NCBI GenBank assembly: GCA_028622995.1
Contig: JAJQJQ010000002.1
Span: forward strand, 12,772,001-12,836,000
From: Panagrolaimus kolymaensis
Taxonomy: Eukaryota > Nematoda > Chromadorea > Rhabditida > Panagrolaimidae
Direction of reading: 5' to 3'
Length of the DNA stretch: 64,000 nt
Part shown: one piece after another, positions 1-10,008 of the stretch
Numbering within the stretch: the stretch's first letter is position 1
Layout: each line of letters opens with the position of its first letter
Translations under genes and position numbers: made by a program
The notes under the pieces: generated by a model
Databases searched by the model: none
What the model saw: only the letters and a program-made list of their open reading frames with translations
What the model was told of the DNA's origin: nothing

Positions 1-264
1 AAATGATAGAAAAGCAAAAAAAGATATATATTTCCTTTCTTTTCGTAACGCCTTTTTTTGTTTGAACCAAAGTATGATTGATGCCTTCGATAGATATAAA
101 ATTGCCTTAGCAAACATTATATAACAGAAAAAGGTTACGTTGTAATAGTATTTTAAGATGGGAATACCAACTTTCTTAATCGATGTTGAACTTTTTTTAA
201 AAGCAATATTAAACTGCTTTTTTTAAATGCATTTTAAAACTATTAATATTTACCATTTTTTAAG
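1..264. other. Left edge, probably intron of the kinase gene
   Basis: There is no convincing exon here. The stretch ends with a splice acceptor (pyrimidine-rich run, then AAG at 262-264) that feeds the first recognised kinase exon. It is therefore most simply an intron, with earlier exons lying left of the window. Confidence 0.5.
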
Positions 265-1215
265 GTCATGAGCTTGCTCCGATTTATTGTGAAACTCCAA
301 GCCACCGCTTTGAAAAATGAAGATGAATGGAAAGATGTGTTTACAGAAGTAAACTTTGGTGAAGCCACCGATCCACAATTTGCTGAAAGTTGTTATGAAA
401 ATGTTAAAAAAGGAAAATCAGGTATTTATCTTTCAAAAATCATTATTAGGGACTGAAAAAATTATAATTTTTTTAAATTTGATTTTTTAGAGAAACTTGT
501 TAAAAATTTAAAAAAGATGGAAAAATTTTTCATTGATCATGAAGCTGCAAATTATGTTAGTGGCGGACCATGGAAAGAATTAGGTAAAATCGTTTCTTTC
601 GCCGCAAGGCCAAAAAATGCAATAAAAACCAAATAAAAAATAATGGAAACTTTTGAAACATAATTTGATAAAAATTTTCAAATCTTTATTTTAAGAAAAT
701 TAAAATTTTAAAATTTCACTAAAAAACCTTGAATTTTAGGAATTCGCCCAACTTTAATCCACGGAGATCTTTGGACAAATAACATTTGTTTTAAATATGA
801 TTATTCCACGAAACAAATCACCGATGAAATTCTTGCAATAATTGATTGGCAAATTGTTCACCCTGGAAATCCTTTAACCGATGTCTCTCGTGTTCTTTTA
901 ATGTGTTGCAACGCGGATGTTCGACGAAAAATAGATCCAATTGTTATTGATTGGTATTATGAAAATTTGGAAAATGAAATTATTTTTGATGAAAATCAAA
1001 AAATGCCTTTTACCAAAGAAGATTTAATTATTTCAAAAAGATATTCGGATTTAGAAAATATTCTTTTCGCTACTTTTATGCCTTGCATTCATTATCATGG
1101 CGGAAATCCCGAAGCTGATGCTAAACGAGATGCATATATGCAACGATTAGAAGATTTATTGGAAGATAAAATTTCTATGATTGAAGAACATTTTTCACAT
1201 GTTTTGAATTCTTAA
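265..1215 (+). CDS. CHK kinase-like (DUF1679) protein, 3' part
   Basis: This is the C-terminal part of a nematode CHK/EcKinase-like protein (DUF1679), a family with an aminoglycoside/choline-kinase-like fold; the substrate is unknown. Exons are 265-421, 491-583 and 740-1215, joined in phases 1 and 1, with short introns and TAG/TTAG acceptors. The last exon holds the diagnostic kinase motifs: the catalytic loop HGDLWTNN (codons from about 764) and the metal-binding IIDWQ (about 841-855), followed by the helical C-terminal lobe of the family. The stop is TAA at 1213-1215. The N-lobe and the true start are not in the window, so the gene is partial. Family assignment is confident. Cellular role is not deducible; C. 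elegans has many tandem relatives. Confidence 0.85.
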
Positions 1216-4205
1216 AAATCCAAAGCAAAGTTTATTATTTTAAATTTTGTTAACTTTTTTGTATTTTTCATTTTATTTTTAAAAGCCTTCTTTATTTGTA
1301 AAATATTTTTTTGGCTTTCAATAGTTTCAATAAAAGTTTGTTCTTTTTATAAATTCGCGGAGTTTTTTATTTCCTCCGTCTTTTTTGAAAGTCAGAAAAA
1401 GTGGCGTAACAAACTTAACTTTTTTATTTAAAGAAGAACTAAACGAATGTAAAAAAGGTTTTATAATTTATGAAAATTTTAAAGAAACCCTTGAAAAAAC
1501 GCTGCAAGTGCAAAAGTTCAAAAGGTTGTCCGCGGTGATTCAGACAGCTGCGAAAATGGTAATAAAAAATTACTTTAAAAATTTCAAATATTTCCATTTA
1601 GTATAATAATTATTTTCATTTTATAAAATAAGCAAAAAAAGGTAAATTTTACATTTTTTATTTACAAAAACAATCTCATTTTAAAATTTTTATAATAATT
1701 TTAAACGAATTGTTTTATGGATCTATGAAATTTAATTTACAACTTTTTTTACATAAAATATATATGATGCTGTCAGTGACTCTTGTACACAAGTTTTATT
1801 ATTGGTAAATCTAAGAAGTTTATTACTATAAATTTTTTCTGAAACATGGATCTATGAAAATAAATATATTTACAATTTCTTATTAAAAAGGTGCGTTTTG
1901 GTTGACTCAGAAATAAAAGCATGATGTTCTATGAAATAATTTTTCAAATTAGAAAATTATTAAGAGAAAGATATGGTAGCAAAGTGATGGAAACTTACAA
2001 AGTTTAAATTAAAAATTTTCCATTGCTACAGATCTCAAAAAGTTTACCATTATCGCCGTCGGACAAGACACAATCCATCTCCATTTTTTGAAACTACTTA
2101 AATTTATTTTTTATAAAAAACTTTGACCCCTTTAATTTTTTTTTAAAGTTAAGTAAACAAAGGTTTCAAATTTTTTTTGCATCCTTTAAAGAAAAGCTTT
2201 ATGAATTTAAAATAGTCTAAAGCTTCAATGTTAAGACAGGCGGGTGCAAAACCTAAAACAAAATAAGAAATAACGAGCAAAGCAACGAAACGCAAAAAAA
2301 GTTGTTGCAAAATTTGAGTTTATTAAAAAAAAAATTTCGTTGATGTCTGTTTCATTTTTTAAAGAATTCATTAAATATTCAACTTTTTTCATTTTTCATT
2401 TTTCGCAGATGTTTCTTTTTCCTTCACGTTTTTTTTCATCTCATCATTCATTTGCCTTGAAAAAAGAAAGTAATAATAAGAGTTTTTCTTTTTTTTAATT
2501 TAGTTTCTCTCTTTTTTTTGGTTAAGCCTTTTTTATTCGTTGTCGTTTCATTTGCGCTTTATTTTTTCATTTATCGCTTCTTCTTTCTTTTCTTCTCGAT
2601 GATGGCGGTCCTCGTTGCAGCAAAGAGAAGCGTTGAAGAAGGAGGATGGGTTTCTGAGAATTTTTTGCTCGCATCCTTCTAATTTTTTCAACAACTCAAG
2701 GGGAAAGGTTGAAATTTATTTTTGCTTTTTAGTGAAAATCACCGAAAAGCAAAAATTGAATGAACTTTATTTTTATTTTCTATTTATTTATTTACTTAGA
2801 ATCTTACAGCGAAAAGAGAAACGTTTTATTAATTAGCTTGATTAAATAAAATTTCTGTTAACTTTTTCTTTAAATTATAAAAAAGCTGGTCTTATTTTTT
2901 TTAGAATTTAGAAAGGCACGGTTTTTGTTTTATAAAATATCCCTTTTTAAAATATGGGACGCTTTAATTTTATTTCAATCTCTTGATCGATCTGATTTGT
3001 GATGAATGTTTTTTTCGCCATTTTTTTCCCGCTGCAATTTAACTTAAACCTTAAATTTCACTTATTTAGGTTTTTATTTGTTATATTATTTTTTTGTTGT
3101 TGTTCTTTGGCACGGTTGAATCATTTACACCTGCTTTTTGAAAATTATACGCCACCACATCGATGCCAAATGATTTTCTTCTTCTAGAAGACAACACGTT
3201 GACTTTGCTCTTCTGCAGTAATGTTCAGAGAAATAAACTCCACTAAAAAAAATAAAATAAAACACGTGTTGTAAAAAAAAATGTTGTAAAATTCTGATGT
3301 CAATCAAAATGTAAATGTTAAAGTTCACTTTTTTTTCTCGAGTCTTCCCACGAAAGCCTTTTCAAATAAAACAAAAGTGAAGGATGACATCGAAAAAATA
3401 AGTTTACATTTAATTTATCAAAAGTATGAAAACAAAAAAAGTTTATTTGTGATTTTTTAGACTAAAACGCCCACAAAAAAAAAACAGTTTTGACATTTAC
3501 AAAATTACCTAACAAGTGGCGTTTTTCTTGCACCTGGATTTCTTAGTTTTTTTTAAAAGTGTCTGACTCCTTTAGTTTTATGAAAGTAATTTTTTCTTAG
3601 AATGTTTGCAATTTTGGTATATTTATTTATGTTTATTTTCACTTTTTTCTTAATGGCATCATTAATGTTCTTACCACCACCTCCTACTTTTTAATTTTGC
3701 TCTAAGTACACTTTTGACATTTTATGTTTTGTTTAAAAAAATCCTATCAAAATTGACAAATTATTTTTACATAAACTATGACAGCTTTTCTATATTTCTA
3801 TATTTGTACTTTAACTTCTTTTTTTTTTGATGAGTTCAAACAAAACACACCCATTTACATTTACATTAATATTTTTGAAAAACATCACTTTTTTTATTTC
3901 ACTTTGTTTTTTTTTACAGCTGCGCGAGAAAAATATTTTTTCGAGAGGCGTAATAAAGTAATTAATTTTTAAATTTCTGACAATTTTAAGATTTTCTATG
4001 TTTATGGCATTATTTTAGTTTGGTTGTTGCTTACTTTTGAAGTTTTAAAAAAGTAAAAATTTATTCAAACATTTATGTTTTCTTGATGCACCCTGGCCTT
4101 ACTTCGACATAGTTTTATTATTTGTTGGCTACTTTTTATTTTTATTCCAAACAAATTATAATATTTAAATTTTTGATCAACGAAAAAATATAAAAATTCC
4201 CAATC
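1216..4205. other. Intergenic, AT-rich, no gene seen
   Basis: About 3 kb of poly-A/poly-T-rich sequence between the kinase and the chemoreceptor. The open frames in it are low-complexity Phe/Lys/Leu strings with no splice partners, and I reject them. A diverged direct repeat containing ATGGATCTATGAAA lies near 1716 and again near 1846. The right-hand part presumably contains the promoter of the chemoreceptor gene, but no specific site is recognisable. Confidence 0.6.
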
Positions 4206-5291
4206 ATGCCCGATGACCATTCATATTACGATGAACTTCAACGCTCTATTCCTGGATATCATTATTACGTGTATGTCAATTGTGGAATGATAAGTTCCAT
4301 GTATCCTCTTTGCATATATTTATTATTTGTTCGAACGGATGTGAAACTTAATTTGGCTTATAAATATATGCTTTTTGGATGTGCCACGACTTCATTCTTA
4401 AATTCCATTTTATATTGCCTTTGGGCACCCGTCTTAACTCCTGGCTTCTTTGGTGGAGTAATTACTGGGGTTTTGAAACATTTGGGTCCTGGAGCAAATT
4501 TACAATTCTTCAAAATTGCTTTAATTGTATTAACCAATTCGGAACTTTGCACAATTTTATTATTAGTTTTTCAATTTTCTAATTTACAATCAAATTCATT
4601 TTTATCTAATTTTGGTCGAACGGGTAAACGATTAATTATATCATATTTTTGTTATCTTGGATTTTTGATTGCTATCGCATTATTTTTGGTTCCATTTTCT
4701 GCAAATAATTTTAATGAATTTAAAAATTATGCTTTGACAAGAAATGATAGTAGTTTTATCAAAGATATATTGTCTCAAAGCGAAACAACAATTATTTTAT
4801 CTTTCGTTGCAAAACTCAATCCAGCCTCATATTTTTTGGGTTTCTTTGAACTTGGATCTTCAGTACTTTTATTTTTTCTTGGTTTTTATTATACGGTAAT
4901 TGTATCCAATGTAATTACAACCACTCGAGATGTGGTCTCTCACACAACGTATATTCGTGAAAAAATGATGCTTCGAGCTTTTATATTTAAAACTATTATG
5001 ATGCTTATTTTTTATGCCTTTCCTATGCTTGGGTATACTGTAGCTTTATGGTTAAATGTAAAGTCGCCACTTTTTATGATGGTATTAAATATTATTATGG
5101 TCTCTCATGGATGGATAAGTTATTGTGGAACGATAGCTTTAATTGGGCCGTATCGAAGAATAGTTTTATCGCTGATCTTTAGAATTCCTGAAACTAATGT
5201 AACTATGGATTCTTCGGTGGCGCCCAGTTCGGCGGTAATGAGAAATCAATCTGGGCCATTAAATAGCGAACAACTTTCGAATAGTGCGTAA
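4206..5291 (+). CDS. Seven-TM chemoreceptor, srh/str superfamily
   Basis: A single open exon of 361 codons predicts a 7-TM protein. Hydrophobic helices lie at about residues 24-43, 53-75, 103-124, 146-166, 202-235, 256-282 and 287-312. The region after TM6/7 has the signature of nematode Str-superfamily chemoreceptors: a His-Gly in TM7 (VSHGWISYCG) followed by GPYRR just inside the membrane. Length, the short N-terminus and the hydrophilic Ser-rich tail also fit the srh/srd/sri type. Such receptors act in sensory cilia and signal through G proteins. Lack of introns is unusual because relatives usually have several; it could reflect intron loss or retroposition. The ATG chosen gives the expected short extracellular N-terminus. 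The exact subfamily (srh versus srd or str) is uncertain. Confidence 0.85.
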   Translation: MPDDHSYYDELQRSIPGYHYYVYVNCGMISSMYPLCIYLLFVRTDVKLNLAYKYMLFGCATTSFLNSILYCLWAPVLTPGFFGGVITGVLKHLGPGANLQFFKIALIVLTNSELCTILLLVFQFSNLQSNSFLSNFGRTGKRLIISYFCYLGFLIAIALFLVPFSANNFNEFKNYALTRNDSSFIKDILSQSETTIILSFVAKLNPASYFLGFFELGSSVLLFFLGFYYTVIVSNVITTTRDVVSHTTYIREKMMLRAFIFKTIMMLIFYAFPMLGYTVALWLNVKSPLFMMVLNIIMVSHGWISYCGTIALIGPYRRIVLSLIFRIPETNVTMDSSVAPSSAVMRNQSGPLNSEQLSNSA

Positions 5292-6430
5292 AAAAGGTAT
5301 TTTTGAGATACAAAAAACATGGAAAAAATTAAAATTTATTATTTTTCGCGTCGAGACAACTTTTTTAATTCAAAAAAAAGACCAATTTGGAGTCGAAATA
5401 TTTAAAAAAAAGAATGTTTACATTGCAAATATAATTTGAATTGTTTTTTGTTTGTTTTGAAGTTTTGATGATCTTATGTTTTTTTGCAGCTTTACGCACT
5501 CCATCTCCAGGTGTCAAAGGCTTAAAGATAAATTCCATTAATGTTGAAAAACCATTTATAACCAAAGTGACCTAATAATAAATACATATTTTGAAGCTTT
5601 AAACTTAACCATGTGATTTTTTTGTTGAAAGATTTTTTATTACATTTAATATTGTAAATAATATTTGTTAATTGTTGTTTGTTTTTGAACTTTCATCTTT
5701 CTTTGTTGCAGTTTTAGAAATAAATTAAAAATGTTTATAGTTTTATGTCTTTGTTTTTTGCCAAGGATTCAGTTAAACGTAAATAATTTGTAATTAAAAA
5801 TTGCTATGAAGACGTGCAAAAAGTAGTTTTTGAATATAAAGCAAAAATAGTTTTGAATTTTTAAATACTTATATTTAATTAAACTACATTTAAATTTTTA
5901 AGCTAAAATACAGGGCTTACAAATATCCAAAACTGATCAATAGGAATCAAAAATAGAAATCTTTATAAAAAATTAATCTTTCTCATCTCATAAAATAATT
6001 TCTCTTTTTTCGAACAAAACAAAAAAGAATGGACAATAAAAAGCTTTTAGGGTAGGATTTTATCTTAATTTTTTTAAAGGCATTTTGACCCTCACTCAAA
6101 ATACAAAAGATTTTATTTGAGATTGTTGTTGACATATTCTTTAAAATGCCGTCCAAAAAAATACATAAAAAAAACATTTGTTTGTTAATTAACACTTAAA
6201 ACAAAAAATGTCCATAACCAAATCATTTTCTCACTCACACTGTTCTTTATTACTCTTAGGGCATCTTTAAGAATTACTTTTTTCTTCATTAATCTAATTT
6301 TGGGCGTACTTTTTTGGTACATTGAGAAAAAAAGAGGATAACTCATATTTGAAATTATAGTTGGGAAAACTGAACAAACAAACAAAAAATTTACTTTGAA
6401 AAAGATTTTATTTTTCCTGGCTTCGACGAA
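5292..6430. other. Intergenic, with a possible extra 3' exon of the chemoreceptor
   Basis: Immediately after the receptor stop there are usable donors (GTAAAA at 5288, GTATTT at 5297). A good acceptor (TTTTTTGCAG) ends near 5490. The segment after it has an open frame ending in TAA near 5575, followed by AATAAA-like sequence. It may be an alternative or 3'-UTR exon. The rest (about 5600-6430) is AT-rich with no recognisable gene. Confidence 0.35.
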
Positions 6431-6955
6431 ATGTTTTTGAAAATCTCAAAGTTGCAGCTAAAATCAAAATCGTTGTTTTGGATCGGAATTTACTTAATTT
6501 TGGTATTTTTGATGTTTTTTGTGTTAGTTTTTGGGCTTATAAAAATTTCTACTGCTAAAAATGCAACAATAAATTCTGAAGTTCCAATTATTGTTAGTTC
6601 TAATTTAATTGAAAGCTTAAAAAAGGTAAAAAAAACTTTTGTGCATATAAATTTTTTTTGCTTGCTTTTTAATATCTTTTTTTAGGATAAAATCTTGCCT
6701 GGAAGTGAATCCACCATAAAAACGTTATTCATAGAAAAAAATAAAATTAATTCAATTGAAAACGGAACTTTAGATAAATTTATTTCATTAAAAACCTTAA
6801 ATTTAGCCGAAAATTCTCTCACCTCTGATCCTCAACCAATATCCGGGAGTAGTGCTACTTCTAACCCATTATTGCTCATAACTCTCGTCGCCGTTATTGT
6901 AATTATTTTTTTTGTTGCTATGTTTTTCGTTGGAATTTATTTCTATAGAAAATGA
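6431..6955 (+). CDS. Small two-TM protein with a leucine-rich motif
   Basis: Two exons, 6431-6625 and 6686-6955, are joined in phase 0 across a 60-bp intron (AAG|GTAAAA...TTTTTTTAG) and encode 154 residues. Residues about 14-37 form a strong hydrophobic segment near the N-terminus (signal anchor or uncleaved signal). Residues about 75-105 match one to one and a half leucine-rich repeats, with the pattern TLFIEKNKI...SLKTLNLAENSLT. A second hydrophobic helix of about 25 residues lies near the C-terminus and ends in a short basic tail. This looks like a miniature LRR membrane protein or a truncated relative of larger LRR receptors. No specific family is recognised. Stop TGA is at 6953-6955. Whether ATG 6431 is the true start is not settled. 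Confidence 0.65.
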
Positions 6956-7292
6956 GAACATGCTATTCCTTAATAGCGGCGGTGGCATACTATCGATGAA
7001 GAAGAAAAAAATTAAAATTAATATTCAAACATCAAAGGTCTAATTTTCTTGTATTGTTTTTTATTATCTAATAACTCTTTTTTTTGTTTGTTAATTATTT
7101 CATTGATTTTGATATAAAATAAATTTTATTTATAAAATGAAAAACGTTAAGGAAGAAAAAACTAGCAAAGACTAAGAAAAATGAAAACAGTGAAAAAAAT
7201 TTTTTAATGCTACCCATTTTATTTTGGCACTTTTGAATCTTTTTCTTGGTTTGAAGCTTTCTTTTAAATTCAATCACGTTATGTATTTATTA
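6956..7292. other. Convergent intergenic spacer
   Basis: AT-rich spacer between two genes transcribed towards each other. It includes AATAAA-type sequences near 7120 that could serve as poly(A) signals. No coding signal is seen. Confidence 0.6.
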
Positions 7293-8219
7293 TTATGTTC
7301 CAGGACCTTGAATAGTAATGGGTCGACCACCTTTGCCTGATTCAATTAAATTATTGACTACAATAAAAATAGCTAACATATGAAATATGTTTACAATAAC
7401 CATAGAAATTCGATATTTAGTAAATGTAAAACATCGGCGAACATTTTCACTGAAAAACAAAAAATATATAAAACTTATTTTTTGAAGAATTTTTTTATAA
7501 ATTTTGTTAAATTTCCAGAAACTGCTTTTGATTCGAAAGATTTTTAAATTTAATTTAGGATTTTTAAAATGGACGTTACAGTTAATTTCTTTGCAAATTT
7601 TTTTTTAATAATTCCAGTTTGTCAAGAAAAAATTAAAAATAAATATCTGACGACAGCGAAAAATATTTTAGAATAAAAAATTTTGGCGAGTTTTGAAGCG
7701 AAAATTTTAATGAAATATTTTTATAATAGTATCTGAAAGCAAAAAAAAAACTTACTCTCTATCATGTTTAGGATTGAGAGGCAAAAAAGGCCAAAAGAAT
7801 CGAAGTTTAGTAAACTTCACAATTCCCCAAGTAAGAGTAATCAATTTAATCCATGAAGAAATATGCACTGGACTTGCCAAAGATAATCTTGGTTCACTGG
7901 TAAATAAAATATATAAAAATCCGGGCAAAGGAACTTCTTCCAAAGTTAAAACTAATGATTTTGCTAATCTCGCATAAAATACATTTTCTTCATCATATTT
8001 TAAAGTTAAACATACATCCACCATTTCAAAAACATAAACAAAAACTGAAACACCCGTAAAAAAGAAATAACCATATGCACAATTTTTTGCTATTTCGGTT
8101 ACAAAATGTGGCAACATTTCATAAATTCTTGCACATAATAAAAAATCCGCTAATAAATCTAATGTGGATGCAAATAATGTTACGGCAGCTATTATTCTTA
8201 CGGGAGGAGCCCATTCCAT
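7293..8219 (-). CDS. Multi-pass membrane protein, family not recognised
   Basis: Two minus-strand exons, 8219-7756 and 7449-7293, are joined in phase 2 (donor GTAAGT, acceptor TTTTTCAG) and encode 206 residues. About five hydrophobic segments are visible: residues 6-32, 45-67, 85-108, 118-140 and 164-186. Charged loops separate them, and a short polar tail ends in a Gly/Pro-rich stretch. I chose ATG at 8219 because a splice acceptor (TTTTTTATAG) ends seven bases upstream, as expected for spliced-leader addition. A longer in-frame start at 8282 would add 21 mostly aromatic residues and cross that acceptor. I do not recognise the family, and no catalytic motif is visible. The 306-bp intron is AT-rich and empty. 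Confidence 0.75.
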
Positions 8220-9790
8220 ATAATTACTATAAAAAATGAAATTATAAAATGAAAAAATAAATTCGAGGTATTTTTTACGCATTTTATTTTGTTTTTGAGA
8301 ATTTGTTTATTTTTTTGTCAGCAAAATTTACATTATTTTTATGTGATTTTTTATATATTTGCGTGTCTGTGTTTTTATATTTTTTTGAGTATGCTTTTGT
8401 CATTCTTAAAATTTGCATTTAATTTTGTAAAAACTTAAAAATAAATTTTTGAACCCACAAAAAAATGAAAAGTAAAATAGTTTAATTTTCAAAGTAAATT
8501 ATGATTTTTTTAAGTTTTACTTTCTAGAATTTTCAACGCTTTTTTTTGCCAATCTTTTTGCATTTTTGTTTCTAAGCACCAAGGCAAAATGTTTATCAAA
8601 AATGTCTAAAAACAATTATTTAGTTTTCTTTTTTTTGTTGCTCCTATCAACTGAGAAAAATAAATGCCTTTAGCCGTTTTTTTTCTTTTCATTCTTGAGT
8701 TTGAGAAAATAATTTATCGCTTTTTTCTTTCTCAAACAAAAAAAATATAAATCCATTGTATCTTTTCAAAATAAAACGAAATATTCATTTTTGCTTATTA
8801 TTTTTTGAAACACTTTTTGCTTAAAAAAAATACCTAAAATTTTTTGTTAATAAAAAACAAAACAAAAAAATAATAATAACTTCCTCTTATATTTTTTTAA
8901 ACAGACCCGAAAATAAAAAAATAAACCAAAGATAAATTCTTTTCTTTCTCCCACACACCTTCATTTTCACACTTTTTTCATTTAGCCGATGACGTTAATA
9001 TTTTTATAAAAAGCAACTGTTTGTTTCATTTGATTGGACAAAAAAAACTAAACTTTTTCTAGACTCAAAAAGAAATGCTTTTTTGTTTTTTTTGTCTCCA
9101 TAGGTTTAGAACGAAGTGTAAAGAGGGGGTGGAATATGGTTGAGATGAGAGCAAAAAAAGTGCACGTATATATGTATAAAAAACAGTTGGTTACTTAATT
9201 TTTTTGGGTTTGGCATGTTCGTTTATGCGGTTATGAATCATTTTTTTGGATTTCATTTGCGAGGAAGAAAATTATGAAATTGGAATTTTCAAAGATCTGC
9301 GAATAACAAAAAATTATTGCTCATTAAGTTTTCGGTTTTTAATCAAATGTTGAAAGTTAACACTAAACAAAAAGAATGTTTTATCAGAATTTTTTTTAAA
9401 GCAAAGAAAGAAGTAAATGAATGCAAGCAGCAAAAGATTAGAGTTGATAAAATAGATAGAAAGTGCGCCGTCGAAAATAAATCAATCAATTTAAATTTAA
9501 AATTATTTCTATTTCTTAGAAAATTGATTTTGCACTTAAATTTTTATATTAAAATAGAAAAAAAAGGTCCAATAAACTAAAGACGAAATTTGCTAAAGAA
9601 AAAATTTGATTAGAAAATTACTTTAAAACTAAAAACTGAAGAAAAAAAAGTTGACCAGCAAAAAAAAATGCACATCGGTTCCAAACTTTTTTTCACTGTT
9701 CTCTTTTTTTCATCAAAAAATCGAATTCAAAAAATGTGCGCGAGTTTTTGGTACAGCAACTGCTTTTTTTATGAACGAATGAATGTGAGT
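8220..9790. other. Intergenic, AT-rich, no gene seen
   Basis: About 1.6 kb upstream of the minus-strand membrane gene. It has many T-runs and a TATATA-rich patch near 9166-9182. The 87-codon open frame at 9317-9580 is Lys/Asn/Phe-rich with no ATG-context or splice support, and is rejected. Confidence 0.55.
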
Positions 9791-9795
9791 CGCTC

Positions 9796-9889
9796 GGTCG
9801 CAAGTCTGATGGCCCGCTTAAATAGTATAGTGGTTGACGGCGCAACACTATAGCTTAAGCGAGGCCATGATCGAGTCCACACTGCGACC
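9796..9889 (+). other. tRNA-like / extended hairpin element
   Basis: A relatively GC-rich island in AT-rich DNA folds into a long imperfect hairpin. Paired blocks are 9796-9802 with 9883-9889 (GGTCGCA/TGCGACC), 9809-9814 with 9863-9868 (ATGGCC/GGCCAT), 9815-9821 with 9855-9861 (CGCTTAA/TTAAGCG) and 9826-9832 with 9846-9852 (TATAGTG/CACTATA). It also carries a good Pol III A-box-like sequence (TAGTATAGTGG, 9823-9833) and a B-box-like sequence (GATCGAGTCC, 9869-9878) at tRNA-like spacing. A cloverleaf does not work: the T and acceptor stems do not pair. This points to a tRNA-derived SINE head or another Pol III transcript rather than a working tRNA. Confidence 0.5.
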
Positions 9890-10008
9890 CGGATCATTAT
9901 CGTCACGGAAATATATGAAGATTTTCGTGAACACGACCGCCGAAAAAAACTCTCCCGAATGCGCGCAAAAAATGCATTATTGTGCACTGATTTCGGCCAA
10001 AAATCAGT
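9890..10008. other. Two further hairpins following the tRNA-like element
   Basis: The GC-richer island continues with a stem formed by 9903-9912 and 9921-9930 (TCACGGAAAT / ATTTTCGTGA, one G-T wobble) and an 8-bp stem with a 7-base loop at 9986-9993 / 10001-10008 (ACTGATTT / AAATCAGT). Together with 9796-9889 this makes about 210 bases of stem-loops in a row. It could be the body of the same mobile or structured RNA element. Confidence 0.4.

Noticed and set aside
1716..1876. Direct repeat around ATGGATCTATGAAA
   Set aside because: Two short diverged copies about 130 bp apart in AT-rich DNA; too little to call an element.
9816..9889. A functional tRNA gene
   Set aside because: A and B boxes are good, but the T stem and acceptor stem do not pair, so no valid cloverleaf forms.
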